Notes: generated by a model from the letters alone, not told the origin. A DNA stretch of 64,000 nt from Roseobacter sp. SK209-2-6 (GCF_000169455.1 NZ_AAYC01000006.1:186001-250000); one strand, 5' to 3'. Positions 1-9,545 are shown, numbered from the stretch's first letter. Numbers and translations: made by a program.

Positions 1-1434
1 CTCGCGTACCGCAACATTGTCCACATCAAGGATGTCGATCGGGTCTTCTTTGTCTTTGCGATACTTATTGACACCAACGACAACCTCTTCGCCACGATCA
101 ACCATAGCCTGACGACGGGCCGCGCTTTCTTCGATACGCAGTTTGGGCATGCCGGACTCGACCGCTTTGGTCATGCCGCCCATTTCCTCGACCTCTTCCA
201 TCAGGGCCCAGGCTTTTTCAATGAGGTCATTGGTCAGGCTCTCAACGTAATAAGAACCCGCAAGCGGGTCGACCACATTGGTGACACCAGTTTCCTCCTG
301 CAGCACCAGCTGAGTGTTGCGAGCAATACGGGCAGAAAAATCGGTGGGCAGCGCGATGGCCTCGTCCAGAGCGTTAGTGTGCAGCGATTGAGTGCCGCCC
401 AGCACCGCCGACATCGCCTCATAAGCGGTGCGGATCACGTTATTATAGGGGTCTTGCTCCTGCAGTGACACACCCGAAGTCTGGCAGTGAGTGCGCAGCA
501 TCTTGGAACGTTCCGACTTAGCGCCGAACTCTGTCATCACCCGGTGCCACAGGGTGCGGGCGGCGCGGAGCTTGGCTATTTCCATGAAGAAATTCATGCC
601 GATGGCAAAGAAGAACGACAGACGCCCAGCGAATTTGTCCACGTCCATGCCCGCATCAATCGCGGCGCGCACATATTCGCGACCGTCTGCGATAGTATAG
701 GCCAGCTCCTGCACCAGGTTCGCGCCAGCTTCCTGCATGTGATAGCCGGAGATCGAGATCGAGTTGAACTTGGGCATCTCATTCGAAGTGTATTCGATGA
801 TGTCCGAGATGATCCGCATCGAAGGCTCTGGCGGATAGACATAGGTGTTGCGGACCATGAACTCTTTCAGAATGTCATTCTGAATAGTGCCCGCCAGCAA
901 GCTCCTGTCATGTCCCTGCTCTTCACCGGCAACAATGAAGCTCGCCAGAACCGGGATCACCGCGCCGTTCATGGTCATCGAGACCGAGACCTTATCCAGC
1001 GGGATGCCGTCAAAGAGGATTTTCATATCCTCAACACTGTCGATGGCCACACCGGCTTTGCCGACATCGCCGACCACGCGCTCATGATCGCTGTCATAGC
1101 CCCGGTGGGTGGCAAGGTCGAAGGCGACCGAGACGCCCTGCTGGCCTGCAGCCAGGTTGCGGCGGTAAAAGGCGTTGCTTTCCTCGGCAGTAGAAAAGCC
1201 CGCATATTGCCGAATGGTCCAGGGCCGACCGGCATACATAGTGGCCTTAACGCCGCGGGTAAAGGGGCCAAAGCCCGGCAGCGTGCCCATGTGGGGCAGC
1301 TCTTTGGTGTCATCTGCGGTATAGAGGGGCTTGACCTCGATACCTTCAAGGGTGTTCCAGGTCAGGTCCTCAAGCGGCCGGCCACGGAGCTCTTTCTCAG
1401 CCAGAGCCCGCCAATCGTCTGTCTTGCTTGTCAT
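1..1434 (-). CDS. scpA: Methylmalonyl-CoA mutase, N-terminal 478 residues (partial)
   Basis: B12-dependent mutase that converts (R)-methylmalonyl-CoA to succinyl-CoA, the last step of propionyl-CoA assimilation. The minus-strand frame is open from the ATG at 1434 to the window edge. It shows the family's TIM-barrel substrate domain, with stretches such as [19 protein letters not shown] near residues 67-85, [11 protein letters not shown] and [13 protein letters not shown]. The C-terminal cobalamin domain lies beyond position 1. The start [18 protein letters not shown] is the usual beginning of the single-chain alphaproteobacterial enzyme. The preceding gene runs 38 bp into this one, suggesting translational coupling. 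Placement after pccA completes the propionyl-CoA, methylmalonyl-CoA, succinyl-CoA route. Confidence 0.96.
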   Translation of the reverse strand, partial: MTSKTDDWRALAEKELRGRPLEDLTWNTLEGIEVKPLYTADDTKELPHMGTLPGFGPFTRGVKATMYAGRPWTIRQYAGFSTAEESNAFYRRNLAAGQQGVSVAFDLATHRGYDSDHERVVGDVGKAGVAIDSVEDMKILFDGIPLDKVSVSMTMNGAVIPVLASFIVAGEEQGHDRSLLAGTIQNDILKEFMVRNTYVYPPEPSMRIISDIIEYTSNEMPKFNSISISGYHMQEAGANLVQELAYTIADGREYVRAAIDAGMDVDKFAGRLSFFFAIGMNFFMEIAKLRAARTLWHRVMTEFGAKSERSKMLRTHCQTSGVSLQEQDPYNNVIRTAYEAMSAVLGGTQSLHTNALDEAIALPTDFSARIARNTQLVLQEETGVTNVVDPLAGSYYVESLTNDLIEKAWALMEEVEEMGGMTKAVESGMPKLRIEESAARRQAMVDRGEEVVVGVNKYRKDKEDPIDILDVDNVAVRE

Positions 1435-2332
1435 GGGGTCTTCCTCTTGTCAGTTCGTTTTGGGGCAGGTTTTCTCCCGCCACCAGTTGTTCAGGATCCT
1501 CAACCAGCTGAGCCAGCCCATCGGCGCCCGCAGTCAGCCACATCAGATCATCCGCATAATTTTCGCGTAGCATCGCCGTGTGTTGGGCATTGAAGGGACG
1601 CCAACGTCCTTCGCCCTCTGGCAGGTTCTTTGCGGTTGCCTGCAAAAGATGCGCCCGCAGATCCTGCAGCCGGAAAGAAGCATTCAGCCGCACGCGGGCA
1701 TGTCGCAGCGGCGCGTCAATCCCGCTGAGCAGCGAGAGCTGCGTCTCTGGACGCCCGCTGTAGACCTCAAAGGGCAGAACCTTTATCGCGACCCCCGGCA
1801 TAGCACAGGCGATATCGGTGATCACATCGCGCCAGCTGCGTTGGCTCTCTGCAAGCTGCTGCAACTGGTTCTCACCGGGGACACGATGACCACGCGCTAC
1901 CGCATAGGTGAGCGCAGAGGTCCAATAGGTCTCTAGGCTGCGAATATTCAGCGCGACTGTATTGATCTGGTTGTCAAAGGCCTCTGCAAAACGGGCCATG
2001 CGTTCGCCCGCGCCGCAATAGAGCGTGCCCATCCGTAGATTGGCGCGAACGCTCCCGATCAGGCTCTCATCGCTGATCAATAGCTGAGTGCGCCCCAACT
2101 TGCATTCCTGTTCCATATGCATGCGCAACCGACCCCGCGCTCGCTGGGCCAACCCTTTTGCTGGACGCGCAGATGGAACCGGCAAAATTCCATGAAACCG
2201 ACCAGCTCGCGTTTGGCGAGGCCCCCAGTACCCAAGCTGTTTCTCCCGAAGGACATCAGCATTCTGTCGCATGTACTCTTGAAAGGAAGAAGTTGCACAA
2301 CGGTGGGCACCAAGATGGAGACAGGTCTGCAT
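1397..2332 (-). CDS. Sulfotransferase-like protein between pccA and mutase genes
   Basis: Protein of 311 residues starting [20 protein letters not shown]. The glycine/serine-rich loop directly after the first strand looks like the 5'-phosphosulfate-binding loop of PAPS-dependent sulfotransferases, and [11 protein letters not shown] further on resembles their 3'-phosphate-binding region. I infer a sulfotransferase fold; no substrate can be named. No signal peptide is visible, so it is probably cytoplasmic. The start at 2332 is chosen because upstream codons give no family-like sequence; upstream GTG/TTG codons are possible. Its 3' end overlaps the mutase start by 38 bp, so the two are probably co-transcribed. 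It could be an unrelated P-loop protein. Confidence 0.7.
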   Translation of the reverse strand: MQTCLHLGAHRCATSSFQEYMRQNADVLREKQLGYWGPRQTRAGRFHGILPVPSARPAKGLAQRARGRLRMHMEQECKLGRTQLLISDESLIGSVRANLRMGTLYCGAGERMARFAEAFDNQINTVALNIRSLETYWTSALTYAVARGHRVPGENQLQQLAESQRSWRDVITDIACAMPGVAIKVLPFEVYSGRPETQLSLLSGIDAPLRHARVRLNASFRLQDLRAHLLQATAKNLPEGEGRWRPFNAQHTAMLRENYADDLMWLTAGADGLAQLVEDPEQLVAGENLPQNELTRGRPHDKQDRRLAGSG

Positions 2333-2512
2333 CGCATTTCCAATTCTTTGGACAGGGGCCGTGAAACACGGCCACCGGGAGAGGGTTTGCGCAATCATTG
2401 CTGACAGACCCTCTCAAACCGATTAACAACCTTCGAAAATTTTATCTTTTGCGCCTCATTTCCCATCGCAATTACCGAGGCAGCGCATATATTGGAGCAA
2501 CAAGGAGAGAGA

Positions 2513-2962
2513 ATGAAACCCGTCCTAGCCTTTGTTTTAGCAAGCTTTCTATCAGTTTTTGCCTTACCGCCCGCAATCCAGGCGGCTGAGCCTGATCTAT
2601 CTGCGCTGGTCCTGCCCGGAAAAGAAGCCGATCTATCCAGTTTTCTTTGGGCCAAACGCCCCATTGTGGTCTTTGCGGACAGCGAACAGGACCCGCGTTT
2701 CCAGGAACAGATGACCCGCCTCTTGTCCGATGCTGGCGCGCTATTGGAGCGGGATGTCATTGTCCTGACGGATACCAACCCGGAAGCAGCGTCAGATCTA
2801 CGCAAGAAATTGCGACCAAGGGGGTTCATGCTGGTCCTGCTTGGCAAAGATGGCGGCGTGAAACTCCGCAAGCCACATCCCTGGACGGTGCGCGAACTTT
2901 CCCGAACAATCGACAAATTTCCCGATCGGCTACGCGAAGTCGAGGAACGCCGCGAGAATTGA
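2513..2962 (+). CDS. DUF4174-family secreted protein
   Basis: Protein of 149 residues with an N-terminal signal peptide (MKPVLAFVLASFLSVFALPP, probable cleavage after QAA near residue 24). The rest has the pattern of DUF4174, a thioredoxin-like domain without the catalytic cysteines: a strand RPIVVFADSEQDPRF, a middle GFMLVLLGKDGGVKLRKPHPW and a helical end. Function is unknown; the family is usually periplasmic. The ATG at 2513 follows a good ribosome site (AAGGAGAGAG, 2501-2510). It is a lone plus-strand gene among minus-strand pcc genes and ends 4 bp before the stop of the convergent lipoprotein gene. Confidence 0.8.
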   Translation: MKPVLAFVLASFLSVFALPPAIQAAEPDLSALVLPGKEADLSSFLWAKRPIVVFADSEQDPRFQEQMTRLLSDAGALLERDVIVLTDTNPEAASDLRKKLRPRGFMLVLLGKDGGVKLRKPHPWTVRELSRTIDKFPDRLREVEERREN

Positions 2963-2966
2963 TCCC

Positions 2967-3467
2967 TCAGGCGTTTCCGCGCACAAAAATCACGGCCATG
3001 GCGCCAGGATCGACGACCATCACAGCGTTTTCTTTGGGCAGGAAGGCCAATTGCGCCTTTGGATTCATGATCGCGCGATAATAAATGCTTTTTTCGCGAT
3101 CGGTCATGCAATTGACCCCTGCAAGGCCAGAGTTCAGCACCCCCAACCCATTGGGAAGATCTTTGGACATAATATCCTCGACCACCGCATTGGGGGATTT
3201 TCCGCCAACCTTGAAGACCACAGGCCGCTTCTCCGCAACCATCTGCAAACCGGTGTTTACCGAACGCGCTGGCTCTAGCAGAGAGGAGACCCGCGCTGAT
3301 TGCGCATGGAAAATCGCGGCGGTGCAGGTCGAACTGGAGGAAAAGTAGAAGGTATCGCCCAGCGTTACCCAGGGGTCGAGTTGCGCGCGCAGCTCGTCTT
3401 CCTGATCCAGGGTACAGGCCGCAAGCGGCAGAATACATATCGCCAGAAGAGTTACCAAGCGACGCAT
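2967..3467 (-). CDS. Small lipoprotein between pccA and the mutase branch
   Basis: Protein of 166 residues with a lipoprotein signal (MRRLVTLLAICILPLAACTL; lipobox LAAC, acylated Cys18). The mature part contains TLGDTFYFSSSSTCTAAIF and ends MVVDPGAMAVIFVRGNA. I recognise it only as a conserved Rhodobacterales hypothetical next to pccA. The ATG at 3467 has an AAAGGTG ribosome site just upstream and follows the pccA stop by about 150 bp on the same strand. Likely anchored in the inner or outer membrane facing the periplasm. No function is proposed. Confidence 0.8.
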   Translation of the reverse strand: MRRLVTLLAICILPLAACTLDQEDELRAQLDPWVTLGDTFYFSSSSTCTAAIFHAQSARVSSLLEPARSVNTGLQMVAEKRPVVFKVGGKSPNAVVEDIMSKDLPNGLGVLNSGLAGVNCMTDREKSIYYRAIMNPKAQLAFLPKENAVMVVDPGAMAVIFVRGNA

Positions 3468-3614
3468 AGGGCACCTTTTTCGAAACCTTTGCATCACCTC
3501 TGGCACAAAGATCTGAAGATTTGGTGCATGCCACAGCCAACTGCGGGACAGGCACGCAAGGGGAGGCAAGGATCTTTGCCTCTCCGATTGCATCTATGCC
3601 TGCCCCGTTAATCA

Positions 3615-5663
3615 TTATTCGAATTCCATGATCACGTCATCCACCGCGAGGCTGTCGCCCGCACTGGCATTGATCTTGGAAATCACGCCCTTTTTCTCGG
3701 CGCGCAGGATGTTCTCCATTTTCATCGCCTCAACGGTGCAAAGCGCCTGTCCTTCCTGGACTTCCTGGCCAACTTCGACATCCACCTTCACGATAAGCCC
3801 AGGCATCGGGCAAAGCAGCAGCTTGGAAGTATCCGGCGCCACCTTTTCGGGCATCAATGAAGCAAGCTCCGCTTGGCGCGGGGTTCGAACATGAACCTTC
3901 ATATCCGCGCCACGAGAGCGGATGCGGAAACCGCCAGAGATTTTTCCGACCTTCAGAACCAGAGGGCTGCCGTTGACTTCCAGCTCAGCCAGTTGATCCC
4001 CGGGCGTCCACTTGCTGCTCACACGCACCTGGTCGCCATCCTCAAACTGAACGGTTGAGCCCAGTTGGTCCGCCTCAATAGTCACCGGGTAGCTCTGCCC
4101 CTGAAGGCTCACCACCCATTCAGTACCAACCCGACGCTCATGATTGTCCATGCGACCAGAGACGCGGGTGCGACGAATTTCAGCCACTCGGTGCATCGCT
4201 GCGGCAGAGGCCGCAATACGGCGAAGGTCCGCCTCGGGCAGGTCTACCCCAACAAAGCCCTCGGGATACTGCTCTTCGATAAAGGCGGTGGTCATGCTGC
4301 CTTCGATAAAGATCGGGTGATCCATCACTGCTGAGAGGAACGGCAAGTTATGGCCAATGCCCTCAACCTCAAAGCCGTCCAGCGCGTTGCGCATCGCCTC
4401 AATCGCCCGATCCCGCGTTGGCGCCCAGGTGCAGAGCTTGGCGATCATCGGGTCGTAGTACATCGAGATCTCGCCGCCTTCATAGACGCCGGTGTCATTG
4501 CGCACAGCATAACCCTCACCGGCGGGCGCATCCCCCTGCCATTTGTCGTTTTCCAAGAGCAGGCCACCAGACAGTTCTGCCGGAGGACGATAGCGGGTCA
4601 GACGACCAATCGAGGGCAGGAAGCCACGATAGGGGTCTTCGGCATATAGGCGGTTTTCGATGGCCCAGCCATTGATCTGCACATCATCCTGGGCGATGGT
4701 CAGCGCTTCGCCATTTGCAACACGGATCATTTGCTCCACCAGGTCGACACCGGTGATCAGCTCGGTCACAGGATGCTCCACCTGCAGGCGGGTGTTCATT
4801 TCCAGGAAGTAGAAATTCTTGTCGCCATCAACGATGAATTCCACGGTCCCGGCAGAAGTATAGCCAACCGCCTTGGCCAAGGCGACCGACTGTTCGCCCA
4901 TGGCCTTCCGGGTTTCTTCATCCAGGAAAGGCGATGGGGCCTCTTCCACCACCTTCTGGTTGCGGCGCTGGATCGAGCATTCGCGCTCGTTCAGATAGAT
5001 GCCATTCCCATGCGCATCGCAAAGCACCTGGATTTCGATATGGCGCGGCTGGGTCACGAACTTCTCAATAAAGATCCGGTCGTCGCCAAAGGAATTCGCC
5101 GCCTCGTTCTTGGAAGATTGGAATCCTTCACGGGCCTCTTCGTCATTCCAAGCGATCCGCATGCCCTTACCGCCGCCGCCTGCAGAGGCTTTGATCATCA
5201 CAGGATAGCCAATCTCATTAGAGATTTTCACCGCTTCCTCCGCGTCCTCGATCAACCCCATATAGCCAGGCACAGTGGAAACGCCCGCTTCCTGCGCAAT
5301 CTTTTTGGAGGTGATTTTGTCGCCCATGCTCTCAATGGCGCCAACTGGCGGGCCAACAAAGGCCACGCTTTCAGCGGCCAGCGCCTCAGCGAATTTGGAG
5401 TTTTCCGACAAGAAACCATAACCCGGATGCACCGCCTGTGCGCCGGTGGCTTTGATCGCCTCCATCACCTTGTCGATAACGATATAGGACTGGTTTGCCG
5501 GTGGCGGTCCGATATGAACCGCTTCATCCGCCATTTGCACGTGCAGGGCCTGCTTGTCCGCATCCGAATAGATGGCAACGGTCTTGATACCCATCTTGCG
5601 CGCGGTTTTGATAACCCGGCAGGCGATCTCGCCCCGGTTGGCGATCAGGATCTTTTCAAACAT
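3615..5663 (-). CDS. pccA: Propionyl-CoA carboxylase alpha (biotin) subunit
   Basis: Protein of 682 residues combining biotin carboxylase and biotin carrier. It carboxylates its own biotin with ATP and bicarbonate for transfer to propionyl-CoA by PccB. The N-terminal biotin carboxylase domain (MFEKILIANRGEIACRVI) includes the ATP-grasp glycine loop ASAGGGGKGMRI and the EMNTRLQVEHPVTE motif. A linker domain follows, and the C-terminal biotinyl domain has AMKM with the biotin-accepting Lys648. The start at 5663 has an AAGGGA ribosome site and gives the family's usual length. pccB lies 4 kb upstream on the same strand, separated by the porin gene on the opposite strand. Confidence 0.97.
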   Translation of the reverse strand: MFEKILIANRGEIACRVIKTARKMGIKTVAIYSDADKQALHVQMADEAVHIGPPPANQSYIVIDKVMEAIKATGAQAVHPGYGFLSENSKFAEALAAESVAFVGPPVGAIESMGDKITSKKIAQEAGVSTVPGYMGLIEDAEEAVKISNEIGYPVMIKASAGGGGKGMRIAWNDEEAREGFQSSKNEAANSFGDDRIFIEKFVTQPRHIEIQVLCDAHGNGIYLNERECSIQRRNQKVVEEAPSPFLDEETRKAMGEQSVALAKAVGYTSAGTVEFIVDGDKNFYFLEMNTRLQVEHPVTELITGVDLVEQMIRVANGEALTIAQDDVQINGWAIENRLYAEDPYRGFLPSIGRLTRYRPPAELSGGLLLENDKWQGDAPAGEGYAVRNDTGVYEGGEISMYYDPMIAKLCTWAPTRDRAIEAMRNALDGFEVEGIGHNLPFLSAVMDHPIFIEGSMTTAFIEEQYPEGFVGVDLPEADLRRIAASAAAMHRVAEIRRTRVSGRMDNHERRVGTEWVVSLQGQSYPVTIEADQLGSTVQFEDGDQVRVSSKWTPGDQLAELEVNGSPLVLKVGKISGGFRIRSRGADMKVHVRTPRQAELASLMPEKVAPDTSKLLLCPMPGLIVKVDVEVGQEVQEGQALCTVEAMKMENILRAEKKGVISKINASAGDSLAVDDVIMEFE

Positions 5664-5800
5664 TGGCAGTCCCTTGTTCTTTGGTAGGCGTGAATGCAAA
5701 ATGCCGAAGCCAGGCACGCGGCCCGGTTCCGGCATTTGCACATGTGGTAGGGGCCAGCCGCGATGGCTGGCTATTCAGTGGTATTTTTGCTGTGTGACCC

Positions 5801-6010
5801 TCAGCATTTGCCGGGGTTTTCTTTGCAATAGATGACGTTGGCTGCGACGCCGACGGCTGCACCCGTGAGCAGGTTTCCATCCAGCAGAGCGGAGCCCAAC
5901 GCCCCTGCCCCTGCACCATAGAGTGCTTGCTCACCTGTGGTTTCACCGCATCCCTGTAATGCGCTGCCAAGCGCGATGGAAAGCGTGAGTAGGATCGGTT
6001 TTGCTGGCAT
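5801..6010 (-). CDS. 69-residue glycine-rich lipoprotein upstream of pccA
   Basis: Small lipoprotein-like protein. The signal segment MPAKPILLTLSIALGSALQGC ends in a plausible lipobox (ALQGC, Cys21). It is followed by a glycine/alanine zipper-like region, YGAGAGALGSALLDGNLLTG, and ends NVIYCKENPGKC. Glycine-zipper lipoproteins of this size associate with the envelope; the role is unknown. The ATG at 6010 is preceded by GAGGAG at good spacing. It stands about 140 bp before pccA on the same strand and may be the first gene of that transcript. A GCCAGCC/GGCTGGC hairpin lies between them (5753-5771). Confidence 0.75.
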   Translation of the reverse strand: MPAKPILLTLSIALGSALQGCGETTGEQALYGAGAGALGSALLDGNLLTGAAVGVAANVIYCKENPGKC

Positions 6011-6501
6011 TGTTCTGCTCCTCTAGTCCAGACCGATTTTGGTCGAACTGAATGTGCAAGAGCGCCAGCTCTCTGCAATCCTCGTGGCTGGGAAGCGTGG
6101 GAATGGGCCATCACCCGCCTGTTTTGACGCCCTGGCTGGCGGGCTTTCGCCAGCCCGCTATCAAAAGTGCCAATATGAAACAGAGGCTTCTTGAGGCTCC
6201 GCTTACCAGCATCATCGCGCGCCGCGACCACATGGATCGGCTTCACGAGTTTGCGAGGGAAAGCAGGTATTCGCTTTACCAAATCCGCAGTCTCGCGTGA
6301 AGAAATCGGCACAAAATGGAGATTTTTACCTTTCGAAATCAGCACGTTACAGACACAACTCACGCCAATGTCAGACATTTCATGCTGCCTGTAACATTTA
6401 TGGCAATTTTTGGTCACGGCGTCTCTCCGGGAAGTCATTTCCAACTCCGCTTGCGCCGTGAAAGCGTCCCTTTGCAACCTGCATTGAGGAGGAGAAACCC
6501 A
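6011..6501. other. 491-bp divergent region between lipoprotein and porin genes
   Basis: No convincing gene. It must hold the promoters of the pccA-side transcript (minus) and of the porin (plus). A stem-loop, GCTGGCG/CGCCAGC with a 6-nt loop, lies at 6135-6154. The porin ribosome site GAGGAGGAG is at 6486-6494. Some frames stay open here but begin without ribosome sites and resemble nothing I know. Confidence 0.5.
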
Positions 6502-7644
6502 ATGACCTACAGGAATAGGCAGAGCCTTGCCATTTCCGCTGCCGCAGCCCTGCTGGGCAGCAGCGCCATCGCCCAAGCCGATGCCACTAAGGCAGAGGTT
6601 GACGCGCTGCGCGCACGCATTGAAGTGTTGGAAGCCGCAAGTGGCACTTCCGGCGACCTTACCCAGTTCCGCCTGGGCGGGACGGCCGTTGATATTTACG
6701 GCTACGTCAAAGCCGACTTTTTCTATGATTTCGACTTCATCCAGGGCGACACGGCGTTTGTGAACAACATTGGCGAACCCGCCAATGCCACTGACGGCCA
6801 ATTCGGAGCGACCCTGCGCCAATCCAGGCTTGGCTTCCGCACCAGTACCGAGACAGATATCGGCACGTTGCAAAGTCAGCTGGAGTTTGACCTTTTTGCC
6901 TCTGGCGGAGCATCTGAGCTGCGTCTGCGGCATGCCAATATTCAAATTGGCGACCATTGGACCGTTGGCCAAACCTGGACCAACTTCATGCCTCTTGGGC
7001 ATTACCCGACAAGTGTTGAGTTCAATGGCCCCGTCGGCATCGCCTTTGCACGTACGCCACAGATCCGATACAGCAATGGCATCGGAGAGAACTTCAACTA
7101 CAGCTTCTCCATTGAGGAGAATGCCGGTAGCTCTTCGGATCCCGTTTTCACCGCTGCGGCAGAATATACTGCGGATCGTTTCAGTGCCCGGATCGCGGGC
7201 TTGGCCGGCACCATTCAAAGCGGCGGCGTTGAAGTGGACCAGACCGGGCTCACGCTCTCTGGATCCTTCACCCCTTGGGAGGGTGGCCTGTTCCAGGCAA
7301 CCTATGTCACTGGTGAGGCGCTTGGCCCCTATTTGATCGGTGTCGGCGCTGCAATCGTAGGCAGTCAGGCCAATGATGTTGATGGCTTCACGCTGGAATA
7401 CCGTCAGGACATCGGCAACAAATGGAATGTCGGCATTGGCTACGGGCGCGAAGAATACGACCTTGCGACCTCTACCGGCACGCTCGACTTCACAGAGCTG
7501 GAAACCCTGCATCTCAACGCGTTCTACAACCCCACCGACAATCTCCAGCTCAGCGCTGAATACATCATTGGGGAGCGTACAACCTCTTCCGGGGCCAGTT
7601 TCGACGGTGACCGTGTCCAGTTGGCCGTTCAGCTGAACTTTTAG
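6502..7644 (+). CDS. DcaP-like trimeric outer-membrane porin
   Basis: Protein of 380 residues with signal peptide (MTYRNRQSLAISAAAALLGS, cleavage after AQA near residue 28), then a short coiled coil ATKAEVDALRARIEVLEAA and a beta-barrel. DcaP porins have exactly this layout: an N-terminal coiled coil that helps trimerisation and a barrel for small acids. Barrel features include IYGYVKADFFYDFDF, RLGFRTSTET and a C-terminal aromatic residue (VQLAVQLNF), as outer-membrane proteins require. The start has a strong ribosome site (GAGGAGGAG). It is monocistronic, ending in a hairpin terminator. In this neighbourhood it may admit short organic acids, but that is inference. Confidence 0.88.
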   Translation: MTYRNRQSLAISAAAALLGSSAIAQADATKAEVDALRARIEVLEAASGTSGDLTQFRLGGTAVDIYGYVKADFFYDFDFIQGDTAFVNNIGEPANATDGQFGATLRQSRLGFRTSTETDIGTLQSQLEFDLFASGGASELRLRHANIQIGDHWTVGQTWTNFMPLGHYPTSVEFNGPVGIAFARTPQIRYSNGIGENFNYSFSIEENAGSSSDPVFTAAAEYTADRFSARIAGLAGTIQSGGVEVDQTGLTLSGSFTPWEGGLFQATYVTGEALGPYLIGVGAAIVGSQANDVDGFTLEYRQDIGNKWNVGIGYGREEYDLATSTGTLDFTELETLHLNAFYNPTDNLQLSAEYIIGERTTSSGASFDGDRVQLAVQLNF

Positions 7645-7718
7645 GGCGCAGGTTGGAGGGGTCGCAGCAGCGGCGATTGTGCCAGTTGCCTGGCCCAGCT
7701 CACCAAAGCCTTCACAGA

Positions 7719-7746
7719 AACCTCGCAGTGCAAACTGCGGGGTTTT
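7719..7746 (+). terminator. Terminator of the DcaP-like porin gene
   Basis: Stem of 11 bp with one G-U pair: AACCTCGCAGT pairs with ACTGCGGGGTT around a GCAA loop, followed by TTTT. It lies 75 bp after the porin stop. Confidence 0.75.
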
Positions 7747-7775
7747 CGCGTGCTTATGTCCTCCAACCGCTGCCA

Positions 7776-8132
7776 TCAGGTTGCCTTACCTTCAAAGGCA
7801 TCCGGGAAGGACAGCTTGGCTGCTTCCACATCCAGAACAAGCAGAGCTTCATAGTCTTCCGGATCAAAGGAGTCATCATAGGGCAGAACTTCGCGCCCAA
7901 AGAGCCAACTCAGACGCCCGGCATCCAGATTGCCGCGTTCAAAGGGCTGGTCGCCAAAATGCTGCAAAAGAGCCTGCATAAAGGCCGCATCAGCTCGGCG
8001 ATCCGCAGGCTTGCGGTCACGAAAGCGCTCGCGCCGGGTGATCGGCGTGACCCCCTTGGGGTTTGGGCGGCGAATGACGAATTGGAAATCGGTTCCTGGC
8101 AGGCGGCCAGGGAATCCACGGTGCTTTAGCAT
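7776..8132 (-). CDS. Hypothetical protein of the pccB downstream gene train
   Basis: Protein of 118 residues, MLKHRGFPGRLPGTDFQFVI at the start and ending EAAKLSFPDAFEGKAT. No signal peptide or membrane segment. The N-terminus is basic and the second half acidic (YDDSFDPEDYEALLVLDVE). I recall similar conserved hypotheticals in Rhodobacterales but no named family. The start at 8132 has an excellent ribosome site (AGGAGG). It is the last gene of the minus-strand series behind pccB and faces the porin gene convergently. Confidence 0.7.
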   Translation of the reverse strand: MLKHRGFPGRLPGTDFQFVIRRPNPKGVTPITRRERFRDRKPADRRADAAFMQALLQHFGDQPFERGNLDAGRLSWLFGREVLPYDDSFDPEDYEALLVLDVEAAKLSFPDAFEGKAT

Positions 8133-8168
8133 AGCGGTGCCTCCTGTCCGGCACCCCGTGGAGCGGCA

Positions 8169-8196
8169 GGGACCGGCCACAGGGCCGGACCCTTTT
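8169..8196. terminator. GC-rich hairpin between two small minus-strand genes
   Basis: GGGACCGGCC and GGCCGGACCC pair (9 of 10) around ACAG. Four Ts follow only on the plus strand, so for the minus-strand 44-aa gene just upstream it is either a weak terminator or an RNA stabiliser. Confidence 0.35.
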
Positions 8197-8201
8197 GGTC
8201 G

Positions 8202-8336
8202 TTACTTGTATTTGCCGGTGTATGTTGGCTCCACCGAGATGGGCTCAACCACGACAAACTCTTCTTCCTGCTGAGCGCAGGCTGCAACGGCGGCCAGCAG
8301 GCCAGCCAGTGCGATAAACTTGATGCTCTTAGACAT
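8202..8336 (-). CDS. 44-residue conserved lipoprotein
   Basis: Short gene encoding MSKSIKFIALAGLLAAVAAC then AQQEEEF and ending TYTGKYK. A lysine-containing start, a hydrophobic core and an AVAAC lipobox (Cys20) make it a clear lipoprotein precursor. The mature peptide is only 25 residues, with an acidic stretch (QEEEF). I recall near-identical small lipoproteins in many Rhodobacterales, so it is probably real and constrained; the function is unknown. A CAGGAGAC ribosome site stands 7-8 nt before the ATG. It belongs to the small-gene train behind pccB. Confidence 0.85.
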   Translation of the reverse strand: MSKSIKFIALAGLLAAVAACAQQEEEFVVVEPISVEPTYTGKYK

Positions 8337-8550
8337 TGCTGTCTCCTGAATTTGTTTTTGAAACCGGCTGAAATCTGGGTGTTATCCAGCCTCAGCCCCA
8401 ATTGACGAATGACTCTTAGGCCATTCGCACAAAGAATAGCTGGGATATCGGCCAAATCACATCCAAAAGCGGGCAAGACAGGGGCATGTGGCCGCAAAGC
8501 CGCAAAAATCCGCCTAATTCCGTTAACTTCCGCAAGATATTGTAGAGACA

Positions 8551-8997
8551 TCAGAAGGCCTCCCAGATGCAGTTCTCGCCTTCGGGGCGATATGCTTCGA
8601 AAAACTGGGTCGCAGCGGCATCCTGCACCCCGAATTTGACGGGGCGGTCGGAAAACGAGATCACCACAAGTGCTGGGCTTAACTGATGATGGCGCAGATA
8701 CTCCAGGGCCAGCGACTCACATAGGTGATCCATATCGCCTGCGTTACGCTCAAAGAGCTTGGCCGCAGTTTCTTCATCCTGTTCCTCGTCCCGCACCGCT
8801 TTGATGCCCGGTGCGATGAAGCGAAACCGGACCCAAAGCGCTCCGGGGCTTTCATCCAGCAGGACTTCTTTGAGGGCGACATCCTGACCGGAGGGGACCT
8901 CTACTGCAATAAGTTCCGCAGTCGCTTCCTGCGCGATCGCAGGGGCGGTCATCTGCGCCGTTGCCACTAGGAAAGCAGCTGCAAAGCGTTTAGGCAT
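8551..8997 (-). CDS. DUF6497-like secreted protein
   Basis: Protein of 148 residues with a signal peptide (MPKRFAAAFLVATAQMTAPAIAQ). The remainder (EVPSGQDVALKEVLLDESPG, MDHLCESLALEYL, SFSDRPVKFG, ATQFFEAYRPEGENCIWEAF) matches what I recall of the Rhodobacterales family DUF6497; that name is from memory. Two starts are possible. The ATG at 9117 overlaps the preceding stop as ATGA but adds 40 residues before the signal peptide. The ATG at 8997 gives a normal signal peptide with a poor ribosome site. I chose 8997. The interval contains the inverted repeat AGCCCCGG/CCGGGGCT. Confidence 0.75.
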   Translation of the reverse strand: MPKRFAAAFLVATAQMTAPAIAQEATAELIAVEVPSGQDVALKEVLLDESPGALWVRFRFIAPGIKAVRDEEQDEETAAKLFERNAGDMDHLCESLALEYLRHHQLSPALVVISFSDRPVKFGVQDAAATQFFEAYRPEGENCIWEAF

Positions 8998-9113
8998 CGA
9001 TGCATGGGAAGCCAAAAAACCACAGCCCCGGCCCCAAAAGACTTGGGCTCCTCTCGCCGGGGCTGCTGGCGCTGCACCAAAGGTGGGCGCTGTCTCTTTT
9101 TGGCTCGCGCGGA

Positions 9114-9545
9114 TCATGCTGCGGATTCGCTTCCATTGTCAAACTTTGCTGCGCATTTGTGCAACAACGCGTCGTTTTGCCCCGAATTGAGGCATTCTTG
9201 CCGCTTTGCCTGCACGCGTGCGTGGCGTAGCCACCGGGCGCGCTTTTCCGGATCCTCCAGAACTGCGGCAATCTGCTCTTTCAGTCCCGGCGCAACCGGC
9301 CCCATCAGGCGTCCCCCGGCCCGCACATGCAGGCCGGAAGGTGTTTTGCAAACCTCAACTACAGGGGAAAACCCGCGCACCCGCTGCAGAGCACGCCAAA
9401 GATCCTGGCGCACCTGATGCGCAACCCGCCCCGCCCGCGCTAATGGCAACGTCGTCTCTGCAGCCACGTCAAAACGAGCAGGTAACTGACGCGACAGGGT
9501 CAAGGTGCGTTCTGTGCGTGTTATATGCCACGGGGTACGGGTCAT
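9114..9545 (-). CDS. Conserved hypothetical protein downstream of pccB
   Basis: Protein of 143 residues beginning MTRTPWHITRTERTLTLSRQ. It contains RVAHQVRQDLWRALQRVRGFSPVVEV and a C-terminal region WLRHARVQAKRQECL. It is basic, has no signal or membrane segment, and resembles conserved Rhodobacterales proteins of unknown function. Its ATG shares one base with the stop of the upstream gene (TAATG) and its own stop overlaps a possible downstream start (ATGA). This is strong evidence that pccB and the following genes are one translationally coupled transcript. No function can be assigned. Confidence 0.75.
   Translation of the reverse strand: MTRTPWHITRTERTLTLSRQLPARFDVAAETTLPLARAGRVAHQVRQDLWRALQRVRGFSPVVEVCKTPSGLHVRAGGRLMGPVAPGLKEQIAAVLEDPEKRARWLRHARVQAKRQECLNSGQNDALLHKCAAKFDNGSESAA

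Noticed and set aside
2395-3615. 406-codon minus-strand frame over the DUF4174 and lipoprotein genes
   Set aside because: Arginine/serine-rich shadow of two better-supported genes on either strand.
5656-7776. 706-codon minus-strand frame covering the porin
   Set aside because: It spans a clear plus-strand porin with signal peptide and terminator; the translated sequence resembles nothing and lacks a start context.
8126-8551. 141-codon minus-strand frame across the 44-aa lipoprotein
   Set aside because: The overlapping 44-aa frame has a proper signal, lipobox and ribosome site; the longer frame has none.
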